Part shown: piece after piece, positions 62,284 to 64,000 of the stretch
Position numbering within the stretch: position 1 is the first letter of the stretch
Layout: every line of letters begins with the position of its first letter
From: Shimia litoralis
GTDB lineage: Bacteria > Pseudomonadota > Alphaproteobacteria > Rhodobacterales > Rhodobacteraceae
DNA length: 64,000 nucleotides
Assembly (NCBI RefSeq): GCF_005518135.1
Contig: NZ_SULI01000002.1
Location: 186,001 to 250,000 of the forward strand
Reading direction: 5' to 3'
Translations under genes and position numbers: made by a program
Notes under the pieces: model-generated
What the model was told of the DNA's origin: nothing
Databases searched by the model: none
The model's input: only the letters and a program-made list of their open reading frames with translations

Positions 62284-63578
62284 AGCGTTGGATCGTAGCA
62301 GTATTATTTGCCTGTACCGCGTTGCCCGCATGGGCCGATGTGAAAATTCAGGAAATCACTTCTCCGGGTGGGATCACGGCATGGCTGGTTCAGGAGCCGT
62401 CCATTCCATTTGTGGCGCTAGAGTTGCGGTTTCGCGGCGGGGCGTCATTGGATTTACCCGACAAACGCGGCGCAACAAGCTTGATGGTCGGATTGCTGGA
62501 AGAAGGCGCCGGCGAACTGGATGCACAAGGATTTGCCCGTGCTACCGAAGAGTTGGCGGCAGGATTCTCCTATGACTCGGGCGACGATACGGTGTCTATT
62601 TCTGCACGCTTCCTAACTGAGAACCGCGATCAGGCTGTCGCCTTGTTGCGGACGTCTTTGGTGGAACCCAATTTCGATGATGCGTCGCTGGAGCGGGTCA
62701 GAGGGCAGGTCCTGTCGATCATCCGGTCGAATGAAAAAGATCCGAACGAGATCGCCGCACGTGCGTTTGATCAGTTGGCGTTTGGCGATCATCCCTATGG
62801 CTCTGCTGCGGAAGGCACTGTTGATACAGTGTCCGCATTGACGCGGGATGATATTGTCGCGGCTCATGCCGCAGCGATGGCCCGTGATCGTCTTTATATT
62901 GGGGTAGTTGGCGATATTTCGGCCGAAGAGCTGGGAGCGTTGCTTGATACGTTGTTGGGGGGGCTTCCTGCAACCGGTGCAGATATGCCGATGCCTGCAA
63001 CATTGGCCCTTACAGGTGGCACTACCGTGGTTGACTATGAAACGCCCCAGTCGGTTGCCTTGTTTGGGCATGCTGGGATTGAGCGCCACGACGACGACTT
63101 TTTTGCGGCGTATGTGTTGAATACAATTCTTGGCGGGGGCGGGTTCGAAAGCCGTCTGATGACCGAGGTCCGTGAAAAGCGGGGCCTGACTTATGGGGTG
63201 TATTCATATCTCGCGCCCAAGGATCTTGCTGCGCTCTATATAGGTAGTGTTGCATCGGCCAATGACCGCATTTCAGAGACGGTATCTGTGATCAAAGCAG
63301 AGTGGGCACATATGGCCGAGAGCGGCGTGACCCAAGACGAGCTTGAGAAGGCCAAGGCGCTTTTGACGGGGGCTTACCCTCTGCGGTTTGACGGCAACGG
63401 CGCGATCGCGCGGATTATGGTGGGCATGCAGATGGATGATCTGCCCATCGACTATATTGCCACCCGCAACGACAAAGTGAATGCGGTGACACTGGACGAT
63501 GTCAATCGTGTCGCACGAGAGCTTCTGAAACCTGAGGAGCTTCGCTTTGTGATCGTGGGGAAACCCGAGGGGCTTTGA
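62280..63578 (+). CDS. M16 peptidase-family protein lacking the zinc motif
   Basis: A 432-residue M16-fold protein with a signal peptide (about 1-20, WAD after the Ala). Where HxxEH should be, it reads DKRGATSLMVGLLEEGAG, so zinc binding is lost. The late Arg/Tyr pair in REKRGLTYGVYSYLAP, which holds the substrate, is kept. Such proteins act as the non-catalytic half of a heterodimer. It overlaps the upstream M16 gene as ATGA and is followed by a terminator. Confidence 0.93.
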   Translation: MKRWIVAVLFACTALPAWADVKIQEITSPGGITAWLVQEPSIPFVALELRFRGGASLDLPDKRGATSLMVGLLEEGAGELDAQGFARATEELAAGFSYDSGDDTVSISARFLTENRDQAVALLRTSLVEPNFDDASLERVRGQVLSIIRSNEKDPNEIAARAFDQLAFGDHPYGSAAEGTVDTVSALTRDDIVAAHAAAMARDRLYIGVVGDISAEELGALLDTLLGGLPATGADMPMPATLALTGGTTVVDYETPQSVALFGHAGIERHDDDFFAAYVLNTILGGGGFESRLMTEVREKRGLTYGVYSYLAPKDLAALYIGSVASANDRISETVSVIKAEWAHMAESGVTQDELEKAKALLTGAYPLRFDGNGAIARIMVGMQMDDLPIDYIATRNDKVNAVTLDDVNRVARELLKPEELRFVIVGKPEGL

Positions 63579-63620
63579 TAGGGTCGTCCTCGGACACTCT
63601 ATTGGGCGCTATTAAGATGA

Positions 63621-63657
63621 GGGCCTGCCGCAAGAACTGCGGCGGGCCCTAGTTTTT
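63621..63657 (+). terminator. Intrinsic terminator of the M16 peptidase pair
   Basis: GGGCCTGCCGCA and TGCGGCGGGCCC form a 12-bp stem with one mismatch and a 5-nt loop, followed by AGTTTTTG. It lies 42 nt after the stop. Confidence 0.88.
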
Positions 63658-63681
63658 GTGGTGGTTCCAAATCGGCGACAC

Positions 63682-64000
63682 TTATTCCCCGTATGGAACC
63701 CAGATATTTTTGACTTCGGTTGCGGCTTCTAAGAAGCTGCGGCTGTGATCAACCGCCCAGTCGCGCGCTTTGCCACGGTTCACCCAAGTTCGCTTTAGAT
63801 TTCCGGCGCTGGCATTCTCGATCTCTGAGCTCAAATCCGTCGAGGAAAAGCTCCAGACAGCATCGATATCAAGATGACTTGCCAATGTGGGGGCAAGTTC
63901 GCCATGGGACCCGGTCAAGATATTCACGACGCCTGCGGGGACATCAGAGGTTTCGAGCACCTGATAAAAGTCCGTTGCGGCCAGTGGGAACGGCTCCGAA
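63682..64000 (-). CDS. Aldehyde dehydrogenase, C-terminal end (cut by window)
   Basis: Only the last 105 residues or so are visible, reading in from base 64000. FYQVLETSDVPAGVVNILTG and HLDIDAVWSFSS match the C-terminal part of the long, double-domain aldehyde dehydrogenases found in Rhodobacterales, ending WVPYGE. The catalytic residues are outside. A start within the window cannot exist; the upstream portion continues beyond the edge. Substrate unknown. Confidence 0.8.
   Translation of the reverse strand, partial: SEPFPLAATDFYQVLETSDVPAGVVNILTGSHGELAPTLASHLDIDAVWSFSSTDLSSEIENASAGNLKRTWVNRGKARDWAVDHSRSFLEAATEVKNIWVPYGE

Overview
The window looks like a stretch of core chromosome from a marine alphaproteobacterium of the Rhodobacterales (Roseobacter group). 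This rests on gene content and order: the hisS-hisZ-hisG operon, a B12-dependent (class II) ribonucleotide reductase, the rbfA-DUF2233-truB-DUF1643 block near rpsO and pnp, lspA followed by a DUF3035 lipoprotein and two M16 peptidases, a TRAP transporter, a DUF1127 protein, and a dimethylglycine dehydrogenase-type flavoprotein. Base composition and codon use look even throughout. I see no insertion sequence, phage, CRISPR array, tRNA, rRNA or toxin-antitoxin pair. About 65 genes cover nearly all of the sequence, and only one gap exceeds 300 bases (28253-28611).

Layout. 1-3846 (minus strand) is a biotin uptake operon, bioM-bioN-bioY, running straight into an acyl-CoA ligase and a thiolase that is cut by the window edge. 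3961-7084 is a dctP-dctQ-dctM TRAP transporter with a strong hairpin between dctP and dctQ. 7328-14091 holds a DUF1127 gene, rpe, an SH3 protein, a D-2-hydroxyacid dehydrogenase, gamma-glutamyltransferase, a GlcD/Dld-type FAD oxidase and a CBS protein. 14151-15802 is panC-panB. 15974-23404 mixes a dimethylglycine dehydrogenase-like enzyme, small secreted proteins (one Cys-rich, one with four EF-hands), an AhpD-like protein, a D-amino-acid oxidase-type flavoprotein coupled to a DUF938 methyltransferase, a VOC protein and a DUF502 membrane protein. 23595-28252 is a nucleoside-type BMP/ABC transporter operon.

28612-40660 is mostly information and nucleotide metabolism: dnaE, slyX, a crotonase, hisS-hisZ-hisG (histidyl-tRNA synthetase plus the two-subunit ATP phosphoribosyltransferase), DUF1489, nrdJ and an RluA-type pseudouridine synthase. 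40657-45425 carries three surface-glycan candidates (a GT11 fucosyltransferase, an FkbM methyltransferase and a GT25 glycosyltransferase) around an aldehyde dehydrogenase and a 1-Cys peroxiredoxin. 45551-53285 is the pnp / rpsO / truB / rbfA RNA-processing and ribosome-maturation region, with an SGNH hydrolase and an RTX protein between its parts. 53425-63578 contains dapB, a NIPSNAP protein, a DUF1674 protein, an RsmB-like methyltransferase, a heparinase-like protein, purH, lspA, a DUF3035 lipoprotein and an M16 peptidase pair. The window ends inside an aldehyde dehydrogenase.

No clearly new multi-gene system is visible. The most interesting signals are the joining of bioMNY to a ligase and thiolase (recalling Bacillus yhfU-yhfS-yhfT), a palindrome over the bioM translation start, the dctP/dctQ hairpin, a terminator-like hairpin with no gene in front of it in the gap before dnaE, a 14-bp palindrome between the aldehyde dehydrogenase and peroxiredoxin genes, and several unassigned secreted proteins. 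All assignments come from reading motifs. No database search was possible.
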